Shown: piece after piece, positions 6,292 through 6,353 of the stretch | Position numbering within the stretch: the first letter of the stretch is position 1 | How the letters are laid out: each line of letters starts with the position of its first letter | Assembly: GCA_025934385.1 (NCBI GenBank) | Contig: JAICYE010000136.1 | Coordinates: 1 to 6,353 of the forward strand | Direction: 5' to 3' | DNA: 6,353 nt | From: Acidimicrobiia bacterium | Lineage (GTDB): Bacteria > Actinomycetota > Acidimicrobiia > IMCC26256 > BP-133 | The notes under the pieces: model-generated | What the model was told of the DNA's origin: nothing | The model's database searches: none | Seen by the model: the letters and a program-made list of their open reading frames with translations, nothing else | Program-made: the position numbers and the translations under genes

Positions 6292-6353
6292 TCAGCCCTG
6301 GCGCTGCTTGTGCCGGGGGTTCTCGCAGATGACCATCACGCGACCGTGACGCC
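6292..6353 (-). CDS. rpmJ: 50S ribosomal protein L36, C-terminal end (partial)
   Basis: The minus strand at the window edge encodes [19 protein letters not shown] followed by TGA at 6292-6294. This is the typical end of L36, a protein of about 37 residues, with one Cys and the His of the zinc ribbon visible (C9 and H14 of this fragment). The N-terminal half lies outside the window. L36 immediately before rpsM is the usual alpha-operon order. Confidence 0.95.
   Translation of the reverse strand, partial: RHGRVMVICENPRHKQRQG

Noticed and set aside
1..6353. CRISPR array, tRNA/rRNA, insertion sequence, phage or defence genes
   Set aside because: I found no regularly spaced repeats, no tRNA-like sequences, and no transposase or integrase motifs; the window is core-genome-like throughout.

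Overview
The window is a very GC-rich bacterial chromosome segment. Its codons end almost always in G or C, it uses ATG and GTG starts, and it has actinobacterial forms of L17 and the RNA polymerase alpha subunit. These features point to Actinomycetota, possibly a deep-branching class such as Acidimicrobiia; that class is an inference, not a proof. All complete genes lie on the minus strand, so transcription runs from the right edge to the left.

Right part (about 2600-6353): the distal end of the ribosomal-protein/alpha operon, in the order rpmJ (C-terminal end only), rpsM, rpsK, rpsD, rpoA, rplQ, truA. From rpsK onward the genes are tightly packed. rpsK and rpsD overlap by one base, rpoA and rplQ are 2 bases apart, and truA appears to start on the rplQ stop codon. 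The exception is a 173-base, hairpin-rich spacer between rpsM and rpsK. The genes together supply small-subunit proteins S13, S11 and S4, large-subunit proteins L36 and L17, the polymerase alpha subunit and a tRNA pseudouridine synthase.

Left part (1 to about 2600): two metabolic genes. One is a membrane protein joining a ferritin-like domain to a VIT1/CCC1 iron-transport domain (MbfA-like), with a candidate promoter that would give a leaderless mRNA. The other is a threonine ammonia-lyase with a C-terminal ACT domain (ilvA). Between them lies a run of at least five GC-rich hairpins. At the left edge, 25 bases on the plus strand look like the last codons of a convergent gene.

Most of the window is ordinary core genome and I see no new multi-gene system. 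The points that deserve a second look are the truA start codon, the two hairpin-rich spacers that share a 13-base word, the uncertain ilvA start, and the ferritin-VIT fusion placed directly after the alpha operon.
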